This document shows positions 55,861-64,000 of a DNA stretch of 64,000 bases, in pieces. The notes beneath the pieces were generated by a model. That model did no database searches. It had not been told where the DNA came from and was given only the letters and a program-made list of their open reading frames with translations. A program made the translations under genes and the position numbers. Numbering within the stretch: position 1 is the first letter of the stretch; each line of letters opens with the position of its first letter. This DNA comes from Streptomyces sp. Je 1-79 (lineage in GTDB: Bacteria > Actinomycetota > Actinomycetes > Streptomycetales > Streptomycetaceae): positions 62,001 through 126,000 of the forward strand of contig NZ_JAMGSL010000011.1 in assembly GCF_025195125.1 (NCBI RefSeq), given 5' to 3'.

Positions 55861-58322
55861 CGCGGCGGCTGCTGGGTCGTTCGTGGCGGCTGCTCCGGGA
55901 GCGGCTGTTCCGGCTGTCGCGGATCCGGCCGGGGTTCGTGGTGCAGGGACTGCTGTACGGGCTCGGCCTCCGGCCGTGGCGCCCGTACCGGCTCCTGCTC
56001 CTCCCGTACCGGCTCCCGTACCGACTCGTGTACCGGCTCCCGCTCGGGCCGCTCCTGCTCCTGGCCCGCCTCCCGCCCCTGCTCCCGCCCCGGCTGCTGT
56101 TCGGGCATCGGCTGGGGCGGGCGCTGCTGCTCCGGGCGCGGGGGGAGCCGCTGTCCCGGCGGCCGCTGCCCCGGCGCCTTCGGTCCGGCCTGGCCGTACT
56201 CGTCCTCCTGCTCCTCCTGGCCTTCCGTCTCCCGCCCCTCCTCCTCCGTCTCCGGCGGGACGTCGGACTCGGGCTGCGCCGGTGGTTCCAGCCACTCCTG
56301 CGCCCCTTCGCCCAGTTCGAGTTCGAACTCCCGCGGCTCGGTCCCCGTCAGCGCGTCCCGGGTGAACTGGCCCCAGATCTCCGCGGGCGTCCCGCCCCCG
56401 TTGATCCGGGCCTGTCCGAGCGCGCCGTACAACGGCTTCTGCTCGCCGGTGTCGGGGTCCTGGCCCATGACCGTGACGACCGTCGCGAGATCCGGGGTGT
56501 AGCCCGCGAACCAGGCGGCCTTGTCGTCCTCGGCCGTGCCCGTCTTGCCGGCGGCCGGTCGCCCCGCCGCCAGTGCCGCCGTTCCCGTACCGCTCTCCAC
56601 GACGCTGCGCAGGACCAGGGTCGTCGTGTCGGCCGCCTCCCGGCTCACCGCCTGCCGGGCACCGGAGGACGGCACGGTCAGGGCCTGGCCGTCCTTGGTG
56701 ATCCCGTCGACGAGGGTGTACGTGCCGTGGCGGCCGTGGTTGGCGAGGGTCGCGTACGCCTCGGCCATGTCCAGCGCGCTCGCGGTGGCGGGGCCCAGGG
56801 CGATGGAGGGGGAGCCGTTGAGGTCGGGGGTCCGGGCGGGCAGGCCGAGGGCGACGGCGGTCTGCTTGACCCGCGCGGGTCCGACGTCCACGGCCATCTG
56901 TGCGTACACGGCGTTGACCGAGTCGTCGGTGGCGGTACGGACGGTGATGTCGCCGTACGAGGCGTCGTCCTCGTTGGCGGGGGCGTAGAAGGGGCCGCTC
57001 CAGCCCTGCACGGGGCGCTTGTCGGTGCCGTCGTAGTAGGTGTTGGGAGTGATCGGCTCGCCGTCCTGGGTGACCGAGGTGTGTTCGATCGCCGCGGTGA
57101 GGACGAAGGGCTTGAAGGTCGAGCCGACCTGGTAGTCGCGCCGGGTCGCGTTGTTGACGTACTGCCTGGTGTAGTCGACGCCGCCGTACATCGCGACGAC
57201 GCGGCCGGTCGACGGCTCGATCGCCGCGCCGCCGACCCGGACGAAGCGGTCGATGGGGTTGCGTGCCGGGTCGAGCCGGGACATCACCTTGTCGTCGACG
57301 GCGGTGACGAAGGCTTCCTGCTTGTCCTTCTCCAGGGTGGTGGTGATGCGGTAGCCGCCGCCGGCGAGGGTCTTCTCGTCGAGGACGCCGTGGGCGGTGA
57401 GGTAGTCCTCGACGGCCTGGACGATGTAGCCGCGCTGGCCGGAGAGACCGGTGGCGGGGCGCGCGGTCTGGGGCGTGGGGAAGTCGGCGGCGGCCCGGTC
57501 GGCGCGGGAGAGCCATCTCTCCTTGACCATGCCGTTCATGACGTAGTTCCAGCGGGCGAGCGCCTTGGGCCGGTTCTCGGGGTGGGTGGCCACGTCGTAG
57601 GCGCTGGGGGCGTTGAGGAGTGAGGCCAGGTAGGCGCCTTCGGCGGTGTCGAGGTCGCCGGCGTCCTTGCCGTAGTAGGCGCGGGCGGCGGCCTGGATGC
57701 CGTAGGCGTTGCGGCCGAAGTAACTGGTGTTCAGATAGCCCTCGAGGATCTCGTCCTTGCTCTTCTCGCGGTTGAGTTTGATCGCGATGAAGAACTCCTT
57801 CGCCTTGCGGGTGAGGGTCTGTTCCTGGCCCAGGTAGTAGTTCTTGACGTACTGCTGGGTGATGGTGGAGCCGGACTGTCTGCCCTTGCCGGTGAGGGTG
57901 TTCCAGGCGGCGCGGACCATGGCCTTGGGGTCGACGGCGGCCCGGTCGGAGGAAAAGTCGCGGTCCTCCGCGGCGAGTACGGCGTGCCGGACGGTGAGGG
58001 GGATCTGGGCGAGGCGTACGTTCTCGCGGTTGACCTCGCCGTCGCGGGCGATCTGGGTGCCGTCCCGGTAGAGGTACACGTTGGACTGGGCGGTCGCGGC
58101 GGCGTTGGCGGGCGGGATCTCGACGAGCAGATAGCCCGCGACGAAGCCGGCGGCCAGCAGCAGGGTGCCGAAGAGGAACGTGCCGAAGAGCGTCCGCAGG
58201 ATGCGCCGGGGGCGTGAGCGGCGTGCGCGCCGGGGGGCCGCGGGCGGGGGTGTGGCGGGGACGGTGGGGTCTCTCGGCGTCCAGCCGGGCCGGTGTGAAC
58301 GATCTGGCTGGTCGTCGCGCAT
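55854..58322 (-). CDS. Bifunctional penicillin-binding protein, class A (GT51 + transpeptidase)
   Basis: 822 residues. Cytoplasmic basic N-terminus, one helix (about 42-67), glycosyltransferase domain with Glu119-Asp120 (AAEDRDF), GRQSGSTITQQYVKN and EILEGYLNTSYFG. Transpeptidase with GSTFKPF (SxxK), DSVNAVYA (SxN) and AGKTGTAEDD (KTG), all intact. Polymerises and cross-links peptidoglycan outside the membrane. After the catalytic domain comes a roughly 140-residue Glu/Pro/Arg/Gln-rich disordered tail with repeats (REPVREEQEPVR), not part of the PBP fold. Start ATG at 58322; an ATG at 58355 is in frame. Confidence 0.93.
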   Translation of the reverse strand: MRDDQPDRSHRPGWTPRDPTVPATPPPAAPRRARRSRPRRILRTLFGTFLFGTLLLAAGFVAGYLLVEIPPANAAATAQSNVYLYRDGTQIARDGEVNRENVRLAQIPLTVRHAVLAAEDRDFSSDRAAVDPKAMVRAAWNTLTGKGRQSGSTITQQYVKNYYLGQEQTLTRKAKEFFIAIKLNREKSKDEILEGYLNTSYFGRNAYGIQAAARAYYGKDAGDLDTAEGAYLASLLNAPSAYDVATHPENRPKALARWNYVMNGMVKERWLSRADRAAADFPTPQTARPATGLSGQRGYIVQAVEDYLTAHGVLDEKTLAGGGYRITTTLEKDKQEAFVTAVDDKVMSRLDPARNPIDRFVRVGGAAIEPSTGRVVAMYGGVDYTRQYVNNATRRDYQVGSTFKPFVLTAAIEHTSVTQDGEPITPNTYYDGTDKRPVQGWSGPFYAPANEDDASYGDITVRTATDDSVNAVYAQMAVDVGPARVKQTAVALGLPARTPDLNGSPSIALGPATASALDMAEAYATLANHGRHGTYTLVDGITKDGQALTVPSSGARQAVSREAADTTTLVLRSVVESGTGTAALAAGRPAAGKTGTAEDDKAAWFAGYTPDLATVVTVMGQDPDTGEQKPLYGALGQARINGGGTPAEIWGQFTRDALTGTEPREFELELGEGAQEWLEPPAQPESDVPPETEEEGRETEGQEEQEDEYGQAGPKAPGQRPPGQRLPPRPEQQRPPQPMPEQQPGREQGREAGQEQERPEREPVHESVREPVREEQEPVRAPRPEAEPVQQSLHHEPRPDPRQPEQPLPEQPPRTTQQPPRQ

Positions 58323-58477
58323 GTCTGGAACTCCCGTACCGGATGAAGGAGGCATGGCCCTCCCCATAGTGCACGTATCAGGACAGAACCTGAGGAATGC
58401 GACTCGAAATCCACTCGCGGTGGCGGAGCGCGGGCGGCTAGGGTCGTGCGCTTTGATGCCGGAAGGGAGGGCGCGAC

Positions 58478-59281
58478 ATGCTGCGGCTGTACGCGACGGT
58501 GGCCGCGGGTGGCTTCCGGCGCCATGCCACATATCGGATGGCGACGGCTGCGGGGGTGTTCACCAACACCGTCTTCGGTTTCATCCTGGCGTACACCTAT
58601 ATGGCCCTGTGGGACGAGCGGCCGCAGCTGGGTGGCTACGACATGGCGGACGCGCTCGCCTATGTGTGGATCGGCCAGGGTCTGATCACGGTCTGCGGGA
58701 TGATGGGCGGCGGCTTCGAGGACGAGCTGATCGAGCGCATCCGTACGGGTGACATCGCCGTCGACCTCTACCGGCCGGCGGACCTCCAGGCCTGGTGGTT
58801 CTCGGCCAACGCGGGGCGGAGCGCGTATCAGTTGCTCGGCCGTGGCGTGGTTCCGATGGTGATCGGGGCGCTCGTCTTCGACTTCCGGCTGCCGTCGCGG
58901 CCGTCGACCTGGCTCGCGTTCCTGCTGGCGATCGCGCTGGGATCGACGGTCGCCTTCGCGATCTGGTACCTGGTCGCGATGTCCGCGTTCTGGCTGATGG
59001 ACGGTCAGGGGGTGGTGCAGGTGGCGTGGCTGGGCGGGCTGTTCTTCTCCGGGATGCTGCTGCCGCTGAACGTCTTCCCCGGCACGCTCGGGGAGGTGGC
59101 GCAGATGCTGCCGTGGGCGTCGATGCTCCAGATCCCGGCGGACGTGTACCTGGAGCGGTACGAGGGGTGGGGGCTGCTCGGGGCGTACGGCTTCCAGCTG
59201 TCCTGGGCCTTGGTCCTCCTCGCGGCGGGCCGGCTGACGCAGTCGCTCGCGACACGGAAGGTGGTGGTGCAGGGTGGCTGA
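58478..59281 (+). CDS. ABC-2-type exporter permease 1
   Basis: 267 residues, six helices, DUF990/ABC-2 type: YRMATAAGVFTNTVFGFILAYTYMALWDE, FEDELIERIRTGDIAVDLYRPADLQ and NVFPGTLGEVAQMLPWASMLQIP. Pairs with the following permease and ATPase as a heterodimeric exporter. ATG at 58478 with GGAGGG upstream. Ends overlapping the next gene by 8 bp. Confidence 0.9.
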   Translation: MLRLYATVAAGGFRRHATYRMATAAGVFTNTVFGFILAYTYMALWDERPQLGGYDMADALAYVWIGQGLITVCGMMGGGFEDELIERIRTGDIAVDLYRPADLQAWWFSANAGRSAYQLLGRGVVPMVIGALVFDFRLPSRPSTWLAFLLAIALGSTVAFAIWYLVAMSAFWLMDGQGVVQVAWLGGLFFSGMLLPLNVFPGTLGEVAQMLPWASMLQIPADVYLERYEGWGLLGAYGFQLSWALVLLAAGRLTQSLATRKVVVQGG

Positions 59282-60197
59282 GTCGCCCGCCGTCGCCGAG
59301 TCGGACGCGGCGTCCGGACCGCCGGGGACCGCGGATCCCCCCGTGGTCGCCGAGCCGTCCGTGGTCGCCGAGCCCTGGCGCGCGTACCGGATGGTCGCCG
59401 AGTCCTGGCGTACGTACCGGATGGTGGCCGGGATGTGGATCCGTTCGACGATGACGTACCGCACGTCCTTCGCCCTGACCCTCTTCTCGTCCTTCTCCGT
59501 CACCTTCTTCGACTTCGTCGTGATCCTGCTGATGTTCGGTCAGGTGGAGGGGCTCGGCGGCTTCTCCTTCGCCGAGGTGGCCTTCCTGTACGGGACGGCC
59601 GGCACGTCCTTCGGGATCGCCGACCTGACCATGGGCTCGCTCCAGCGGATGGGCCGACGGGTGCGGGACGGCTCGCTCGACACGTTCCTGATGCGGCCGG
59701 CACCCGTGCTCGCACAGGTGGCGGCGGACAAGTTCGCGCTGCGGCGGCTCGGCCGGGTGGCGCAGGGGCTGTTCGTGCTGGTCTGGGCGCTGGTCCTGCT
59801 GGACGTGGAGTGGACGGCGCTGAAGGTGGCGCTGCTGCCGGTGACGCTGGTGAGCGGCGCGGTGATCTTCTCGGCGGTGATGGTCGTGGGCGCGTCGGTG
59901 CTGTTCTGGGCGCAGGACGCGGCGGAGGTGACCAACGCCTTCACCTACGGCGGGAACACGCTCCTGCAGTACCCGCCGGCGATCTTCGCTCAGGACCTCG
60001 TGCGCGGTGTCGTGTACGTCGTACCGCTGGCGTTCGTGAACTGGCTGCCCGCGCTGTACGTGCTGGGGCGGCCGGCCCCGGCCGGGGTGCCGTCCTGGCT
60101 GGCGTTCGCGTCACCGCTGGTGGCGTTGGTGTGCTGCGTCCTCGCGGGGTGGGCGTGGCGGACGGGACTGCGTTCGTACCGGAGTACAGGGAGCTGA
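59274..60197 (+). CDS. ABC-2-type exporter permease 2
   Basis: 307 residues, six helices from about residue 60 (RTSFALTLFSSFSVTFFDFVVILLMF). FGIADLTMGSLQRMGRRVRDGSLDTFLMRPAPVL is the paralogous core also seen in permease 1. The first 45 residues contain VVAEP repeats and a perfect in-register 30-bp duplication (WRAYRMVAE/WRTYRMVAG). GTG at 59274, within the previous gene. The N-terminal extension could be trimmed if a later start is used. Confidence 0.87.
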   Translation: MAESPAVAESDAASGPPGTADPPVVAEPSVVAEPWRAYRMVAESWRTYRMVAGMWIRSTMTYRTSFALTLFSSFSVTFFDFVVILLMFGQVEGLGGFSFAEVAFLYGTAGTSFGIADLTMGSLQRMGRRVRDGSLDTFLMRPAPVLAQVAADKFALRRLGRVAQGLFVLVWALVLLDVEWTALKVALLPVTLVSGAVIFSAVMVVGASVLFWAQDAAEVTNAFTYGGNTLLQYPPAIFAQDLVRGVVYVVPLAFVNWLPALYVLGRPAPAGVPSWLAFASPLVALVCCVLAGWAWRTGLRSYRSTGS

Positions 60198-60200
60198 GTC

Positions 60201-61178
60201 ATGACCTTCATCGAGCTCGACGGTGTGGAGAAGGTCTTCACCGTGCGCAGACGGGCGGGGCTGCTGCGCCGGGAGAAGCGTGAGGTGCGGGCGGTCGACG
60301 GGATCGGCTTCGGCGTGGAACGCGGCGAGATGGTCGGCTACATCGGCCCGAACGGCGCGGGGAAGTCGACCACGATCAAGATGCTGACCGGCATCCTCAC
60401 CCCGAGCGGCGGCCGGCTGCGGGTCGCGGGCATCGACCCGTCGCGGGAGCGGACGCGGCTCGCCCAGCGGATCGGGGTGGTGTTCGGGCAGCGGACGACG
60501 CTCTGGTGGGACCTGCCGCTGAAGGACTCGTACCGGCTGATGCACCGGATGTACCGGATCCCCGACGAGCGGTTCGCCGCCAACCTCGCCCGCTGCGTGG
60601 ACCTCCTCGAACTGGGCGACCTGCTCGACGTCCCCGTACGGCAGCTGTCCCTGGGCCAGCGGATGCGCGGCGACATCGCGGCGGCGCTGCTGCACGACCC
60701 GGACGTGCTCTACCTGGACGAGCCGACGATCGGCCTCGACGTGGTGTCCAAGGCGCGGGTACGGGAGTTCCTGCGCGAGCTCAACGCCACCCGGGGCACG
60801 ACCGTCCTGCTGACGACGCACGACCTTCAGGACATCGAGCAGCTGTGCAGACGGGTGATGGTGATCGACCACGGCCGGCTGGTGTACGACGGGGAACTGA
60901 CGGGCCTGCACGAGGCGGGGTCGAGCGAACGTCTCCTGGTGGTGGACCTGGAGCGCGAGCTTCCGCCGATCGAGGTCGCGGGGGCCCGGTTCGTCCGGTC
61001 GGACGGCCCGCGGCAGGTCCTCGCCTTCCCCACCTCCTCCTCGGCCGCCCCTCTGGTGGCGGCGGTGGCGGAGCGGTACCCCCTGGTGGATCTGTCGGTG
61101 CGGGAACCGGACATCGAGGCCGTGATCGCGAAGATGTACGGGGAACGGGAACTTGAGGTGCGCCCGGGAAGTCCCTGA
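60201..61178 (+). CDS. ABC exporter ATPase (ABC-2 subfamily)
   Basis: 325 residues. Walker A GPNGAGKSTTIKM, signature LSLGQRMRGDIAAALLHDPDVLYLDEPTIGLD, switch His in LLTTHDLQDIEQLC. The C-terminal domain (about 230-325) has the DUF4162-type tail. Energises the two permeases. Substrate unknown; DUF990-type systems are often linked to drug or lipid export. ATG at 60201, 3 bp after the permease stop. Confidence 0.92.
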   Translation: MTFIELDGVEKVFTVRRRAGLLRREKREVRAVDGIGFGVERGEMVGYIGPNGAGKSTTIKMLTGILTPSGGRLRVAGIDPSRERTRLAQRIGVVFGQRTTLWWDLPLKDSYRLMHRMYRIPDERFAANLARCVDLLELGDLLDVPVRQLSLGQRMRGDIAAALLHDPDVLYLDEPTIGLDVVSKARVREFLRELNATRGTTVLLTTHDLQDIEQLCRRVMVIDHGRLVYDGELTGLHEAGSSERLLVVDLERELPPIEVAGARFVRSDGPRQVLAFPTSSSAAPLVAAVAERYPLVDLSVREPDIEAVIAKMYGERELEVRPGSP

Positions 61179-61195
61179 TGTAGGGAGGTGGGGTG

Positions 61196-62485
61196 ATGAG
61201 CGACACGAAGACACCGCTGGTCGCGTTCTCGTACACGGCGGCGGACGCGGAGCGGCACCGGGGCGTGCGCCGTATGAAGACCCTCGCCACGGGCCTTCTG
61301 GTCGTGGTGGCGGTCATCTACGCGCTGGCGACGTGGGCGGAGAACGCGGGGTGGGGCGCCTGGGCCGGCTATGTGGCGGCCGCGGCGGAGGCCGGCATGG
61401 TGGGCGCGCTGGCGGACTGGTTCGCCGTGACGGCGCTCTTCCGCCGCCCGCTGGGCCTGCCGATCCCGCACACGGCGATCATCCCGACGAAGAAGAACCA
61501 GCTGGGTGCCACGCTGGGCTCGTTCGTCGGCGAGAACTTCCTGTCGGCGGATGTCGTACGGGGACGGCTGCACGCGCTGGGCATCGCGGGCCGCCTCGGC
61601 GCGTGGCTCGCGGAGCCGGCGCACGCGGACCGGGTGACGAGGGAGCTGGCGACCGCTCTGCGCGGCGCCCTGACGGTCCTGCGGGACTCCGACGTCCAGG
61701 CGGTGGTCGGCGAGGCGATCACCCGGCGGGCCGAGGCGGCGGAGGTCGCGCCCGGCATCGGCAAGACGCTGGAGAGGATCGTCGCCGACGGGGCGCACCA
61801 CCGGGCGGTGGACCTGGTGTGCACGCGGGCGCACGACTGGCTGGTCTTCCACGCGGACTCGGTGATGGACGCGGTCCAGGGCGGCGCGCCGGGCTGGACC
61901 CCGCGTTTCGTGGACCGCAAGGTGGGCGAGCGGGTCTACAAGGAGCTGCTGCGCTTCGTCACGGAGATGCGGGACATGCCGGGTCATCCCGCGCGTGGCG
62001 CGATCGACCGCTTCCTGACGGACTTCGCGGCCGACCTCCAGGCGGACACCGAGACCCGGGCGCGGGTGGAACGCCTGAAGGCGGACCTGCTGGCGCGCCC
62101 GGAGATCCAGGACATCATCGCGTCGGCCTGGGCGTCGGTACGCGGCCTGATCATCGCGGCGGCGGAGGACGACAGCAGCCAGCTCCGCCTGCGGGCCCGG
62201 GCGTCCCTGATCTCCCTGGGCGGCAGGCTGGTGACGGACAGCCGCCTGCAGGCGAAGGTCGAGGGGTGGGCGGAGGACGCGGCGGCCTATGTGGTGACGA
62301 CGTACCGCACGGAGATCACGTCGCTGATCAGCGACACGGTGGCGAGCTGGGACGCGGACCAGACCTCGAAGAAGATCGAGGCGAACATCGGCCGGGACCT
62401 CCAGTTCATCCGCATCAACGGCACGGTGGTGGGCGCGCTGGCGGGCCTGCTGATCTACACGGTGAGCCACGCGCTGGGGGGATGA
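61196..62485 (+). CDS. DUF445 membrane protein
   Basis: 429 residues. N-terminal helix KTLATGLLVVVAVIYALATWAE, then EAGMVGALADWFAVTALFRRPLGLPIPHTAIIPTKKNQLGATLGSFVGENFLS, the DUF445 signature with ADWFAV, and a long helical body; a C-terminal membrane helix (VVGALAGLLIYTVSHALGG). Function unknown. GGGAGG lies 7 bp before the ATG at 61196. Same strand as the ABC exporter, 17 bp later, so may be cotranscribed. Confidence 0.9.
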   Translation: MSDTKTPLVAFSYTAADAERHRGVRRMKTLATGLLVVVAVIYALATWAENAGWGAWAGYVAAAAEAGMVGALADWFAVTALFRRPLGLPIPHTAIIPTKKNQLGATLGSFVGENFLSADVVRGRLHALGIAGRLGAWLAEPAHADRVTRELATALRGALTVLRDSDVQAVVGEAITRRAEAAEVAPGIGKTLERIVADGAHHRAVDLVCTRAHDWLVFHADSVMDAVQGGAPGWTPRFVDRKVGERVYKELLRFVTEMRDMPGHPARGAIDRFLTDFAADLQADTETRARVERLKADLLARPEIQDIIASAWASVRGLIIAAAEDDSSQLRLRARASLISLGGRLVTDSRLQAKVEGWAEDAAAYVVTTYRTEITSLISDTVASWDADQTSKKIEANIGRDLQFIRINGTVVGALAGLLIYTVSHALGG

Positions 62486-62520
62486 GCGGGGGGGTTCCGC
62501 GGTTCGGGGCGGTGCGCACG

Positions 62521-62557
62521 GGTGCGCCCCGCTGTGAGTGAGGGTCCGGGGCGCACC
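62521..62557 (+). terminator. First hairpin after DUF445 gene
   Basis: GGTGCGCCCC (62521-62530) / GGGGCGCACC (62548-62557). Confidence 0.6.
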
Positions 62558-62567
62558 GGTGTGCCAC

Positions 62568-62609
62568 GCGCTGGGCGGGTGAGGGGGTAGGGACCCGCCC
62601 GCCCAGCGC
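62568..62609. terminator. Second hairpin after DUF445 gene
   Basis: GCGCTGGGCGGG (62568-62579) / CCCGCCCAGCGC (62598-62609), perfect 12-bp stem. Lies between the DUF445 gene and the convergent small membrane gene. Confidence 0.65.
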
Positions 62610-62693
62610 TCATGGGGAGGGCACCCACTAGTACGCGGGGGAGGGACGGGACGTTCAACGGCCCCGACATTTCCTCCGTCCCTTGTTCCGGAC

Positions 62694-62996
62694 TCAGCCC
62701 GTGTGACGGGTGGCGGCCCAGGAGGTCCCGGCCATGGCCCCGGCGACCCCGAAGACGGCGGGCCAGGCGCCGACCTTCTTGGCGAGCGGGTGGGACCCGG
62801 CGAACGCGGCGACGTACGCGCCGGTGAGCGCGGCGGCGGTCCTGCCCCCGGCCACCTGCTGCCACTCCCGCGCGGCCAGCCCGCCGGCGGCGGCCAGCAC
62901 GACCCCACCGAGCGGCCGCTTCTTGGTCCACCGAGCGACGGCATAACCACCGACGAGCCCGGCGGCGGCGATGACGGGGGAGGGGATGCGGGGCAT
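62694..62996 (-). CDS. Small membrane protein, 100 residues
   Basis: Three short hydrophobic segments: PVIAAAGLVGGYAVARW, GGVVLAAAGGLAAREW, and FGVAGAMAGTSWAA. Gly/Ala-rich and basic. No family recognised; conserved hypothetical in Streptomyces near DUF445 as I recall. ATG at 62996. Confidence 0.65.
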   Translation of the reverse strand: MPRIPSPVIAAAGLVGGYAVARWTKKRPLGGVVLAAAGGLAAREWQQVAGGRTAAALTGAYVAAFAGSHPLAKKVGAWPAVFGVAGAMAGTSWAATRHTG

Positions 62997-63316
62997 GGGA
63001 GGGCCTCTCTCAAGGGCGACGGTCTCGGCCTACGAGCCTAACTTCACCCCTCACACGCGACCCCGTCCCCGTCCCGGGCGCTCCGCCTGATCGGTCACGC
63101 CGAGGACACTCTCGCCTCGGGTTCAGAGCATCCCACCCCTGACTGGCTGGACTGGTTCAGCTCGGTACGCCTCCCTCTGTGCCGTGAGCTGAGCCCGCAA
63201 GGCGACAGACCGCCGCCGTGCTTCTGACAAGGGCGAGGCCGCCCTGGAAAGCATGACGCTGACCTTCGCCGAAGCCTCAGGGGTCGGCCGGCTCCGCTCC
63301 TCGGCGGGCCACAAGG
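62997..63316. other. Intergenic region, nothing supported
   Basis: 320 bp between the small membrane gene and the DUF397 gene. A frame on the minus strand (63123-63446) exists but overlaps DUF397 out of frame and shows no motif or convincing codon bias. I saw no tRNA or strong hairpin. Confidence 0.5.
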
Positions 63317-63520
63317 TCACCTGGAGCTGGTGACGCCCACGACGAACGCACGCCATGCCCGTGCCCCGAAGGTGAGGACGGGACCGTCGAGATACTTCGA
63401 ATCCCTGACGAGCGCCGCATGGGCGGTACACGCGCACTCCACGCATTCTGTCGTGTTCCCACCGCTGTAGGACGACTTGAACCAGCCGTTGTCATGGGGT
63501 CCGGGCGGTGTGCCGAGCAC
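63317..63520 (-). CDS. DUF397 protein
   Basis: 67 residues: WFKSSYSGGNTTECVECA and VRDSKYLDGPVLTFGARAWRAFV, the DUF397 signature, with three clustered cysteines. DUF397 partners with an XRE/DUF5753 regulator, and many such pairs in Streptomyces control development (for example BldB/WhiJ-like systems; established in outline). GTG at 63520 shares one base with the XRE stop, with AAGGAG upstream. Confidence 0.9.
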   Translation of the reverse strand: MLGTPPGPHDNGWFKSSYSGGNTTECVECACTAHAALVRDSKYLDGPVLTFGARAWRAFVVGVTSSR

Positions 63521-64000
63521 TACAGCTCCTTGCAGATGCGCTGGATCAGGGACGAGGACGCTTCCATGTCCAACGCTTGTGCACGCAGGTACTCGAACGC
63601 AAGTCTGTACCGGTCCAGTTCCTCTTCCGTCTCCATGAAGAGGGATCCGGTATGCAGGTCGACGTAGACGACGTCGAGCGATGCTTCGGCACCTCCGAGG
63701 ATGACGAAGCTACCCAGTGCTGCGGCGTGGGCTCCCTTGGAGAAGGGGAGGACCTGGAGTGTGATCTGGTTGGCCTTATTCGCCTCAAGCAGCCGTCGGA
63801 GCTGAGCCTTCATGATCTCCCGGGAGCCGACGACCCGGCGGAGAACAGATTCGTCGAGGATGGCCCAGAGGTGGGGAGGCCTGGCTCTGGTCAGGACCTC
63901 TTGCCGCTTCATCCGGATGTCGACGAGCCGCTCGATCTCTTCGGTAGCCAGGCGTAGTTCGTTGGCTTGCTGCAGTGCCGTGCTGTAGTCCCGCGTCTGG
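63520..64000 (-). CDS. XRE-family regulator with DUF5753 domain, N-terminus outside window
   Basis: About 160 C-terminal residues are visible: LRLATEEIERLVDIRMKRQEVL, PPHLWAILDESVLRRVVGSREIMKAQL, NQITLQVLPFSKGAH and EEELDRYRLAFEYLRAQAL. This is the DUF5753 effector part; the N-terminal helix-turn-helix lies beyond the edge. WhiJ-like, paired with DUF397. Single-base overlap with that gene. Confidence 0.88.
   Translation of the reverse strand, partial: QTRDYSTALQQANELRLATEEIERLVDIRMKRQEVLTRARPPHLWAILDESVLRRVVGSREIMKAQLRRLLEANKANQITLQVLPFSKGAHAAALGSFVILGGAEASLDVVYVDLHTGSLFMETEEELDRYRLAFEYLRAQALDMEASSSLIQRICKEL

Noticed and set aside
55408..58374. A 988-codon open frame on the minus strand overlapping the PBP gene
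   Set aside because: Shifted frame of the PBP gene; Arg/Pro/Gly-rich with no motifs, and the PBP frame holds all catalytic signatures.
63123..63446. 107-residue minus-strand frame near the window end
   Set aside because: Overlaps DUF397 in another frame by 130 bp and shows no domain. A short real gene in 63123-63310 cannot be excluded but is not supported.
1..64000. Biosynthetic gene cluster, prophage or transposon
   Set aside because: No PKS, NRPS, terpene, lasso or phage structural genes, no transposase and no target-site duplications were seen. The segment looks like core chromosome.

Overview
The window is high-GC actinobacterial chromosome. Very high third-position GC, GTG and TTG starts, ATGA/GTGA start-stop overlaps, an ssgG-type sporulation gene, DasR-type (dre) operators and XRE/DUF397 pairs all point to Streptomyces. 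From memory, the gene order follows the S. coelicolor core segment from murA down to the nagE2-nagE1-nagF, rph, rdgB and bcp genes (roughly SCO2949 to SCO2893). This looks like conserved core with a few local insertions, not a mobile island. I saw no transposase, integrase, CRISPR array or biosynthetic gene cluster.

Left part (1-25.7 kb). The 3'-truncated murA on the minus strand faces yqgE and a DUF3039 gene. A sugar ABC importer (binding lipoprotein and two permeases, no ATPase) with a cytoplasmic GH20 hexosaminidase follows, under a near-consensus dre site. Next are a three-subunit molybdenum-hydroxylase-like operon whose large subunit lacks hallmark catalytic residues, a three-gene WXG100-like/lipoprotein operon, tRNA-Cys, an MFS pump, an RHH-Doc toxin-antitoxin pair with a helically phased operator, a DEAH helicase, an IclR regulator, a Lon-domain protease without PDZ, an ArsR-MFS operon, and an Lrp regulator divergent from hpd.

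Middle (25.9-45.5 kb). A TPR membrane protein, a glycolate-oxidase-like flavoprotein, ssgG, two RDD membrane proteins, a secreted M6 (immune inhibitor A-type) protease, pncA and pncB of NAD salvage, clpS with DUF2017, and an amino-acid permease. A sulfur locus (JAMM protease mec, CysO-like carrier, CysM) is split by a cobalamin-riboswitch-controlled btuFCD-type operon. A 32-residue Cys-containing leader peptide and a terminator-like hairpin precede cysO.

Right part (45.5-64 kb). A membrane-anchored PemK/MazF-fold protein and an MBL hydrolase, then the GlcNAc PTS genes nagE2, nagE1 and nagF with dre operators. Then rph, a TTG-start lipoprotein, rdgB, tRNA-Leu(UAG), a ProP-like MFS carrier, bcp, DUF3618, a GroES-like protein, a SugE/Gdx transporter behind a guanidine-III-like riboswitch, a class A PBP, a three-gene ABC-2 exporter, a DUF445 protein, and a DUF397/XRE pair that runs off the window.

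Working together: amino-sugar import is the recurring theme (ABC importer plus hexosaminidase at the left, PTS at the right, both with dre sites). RNA-level control is unusually dense, with two riboswitch-like elements and a leader-peptide attenuator inside about 15 kb.
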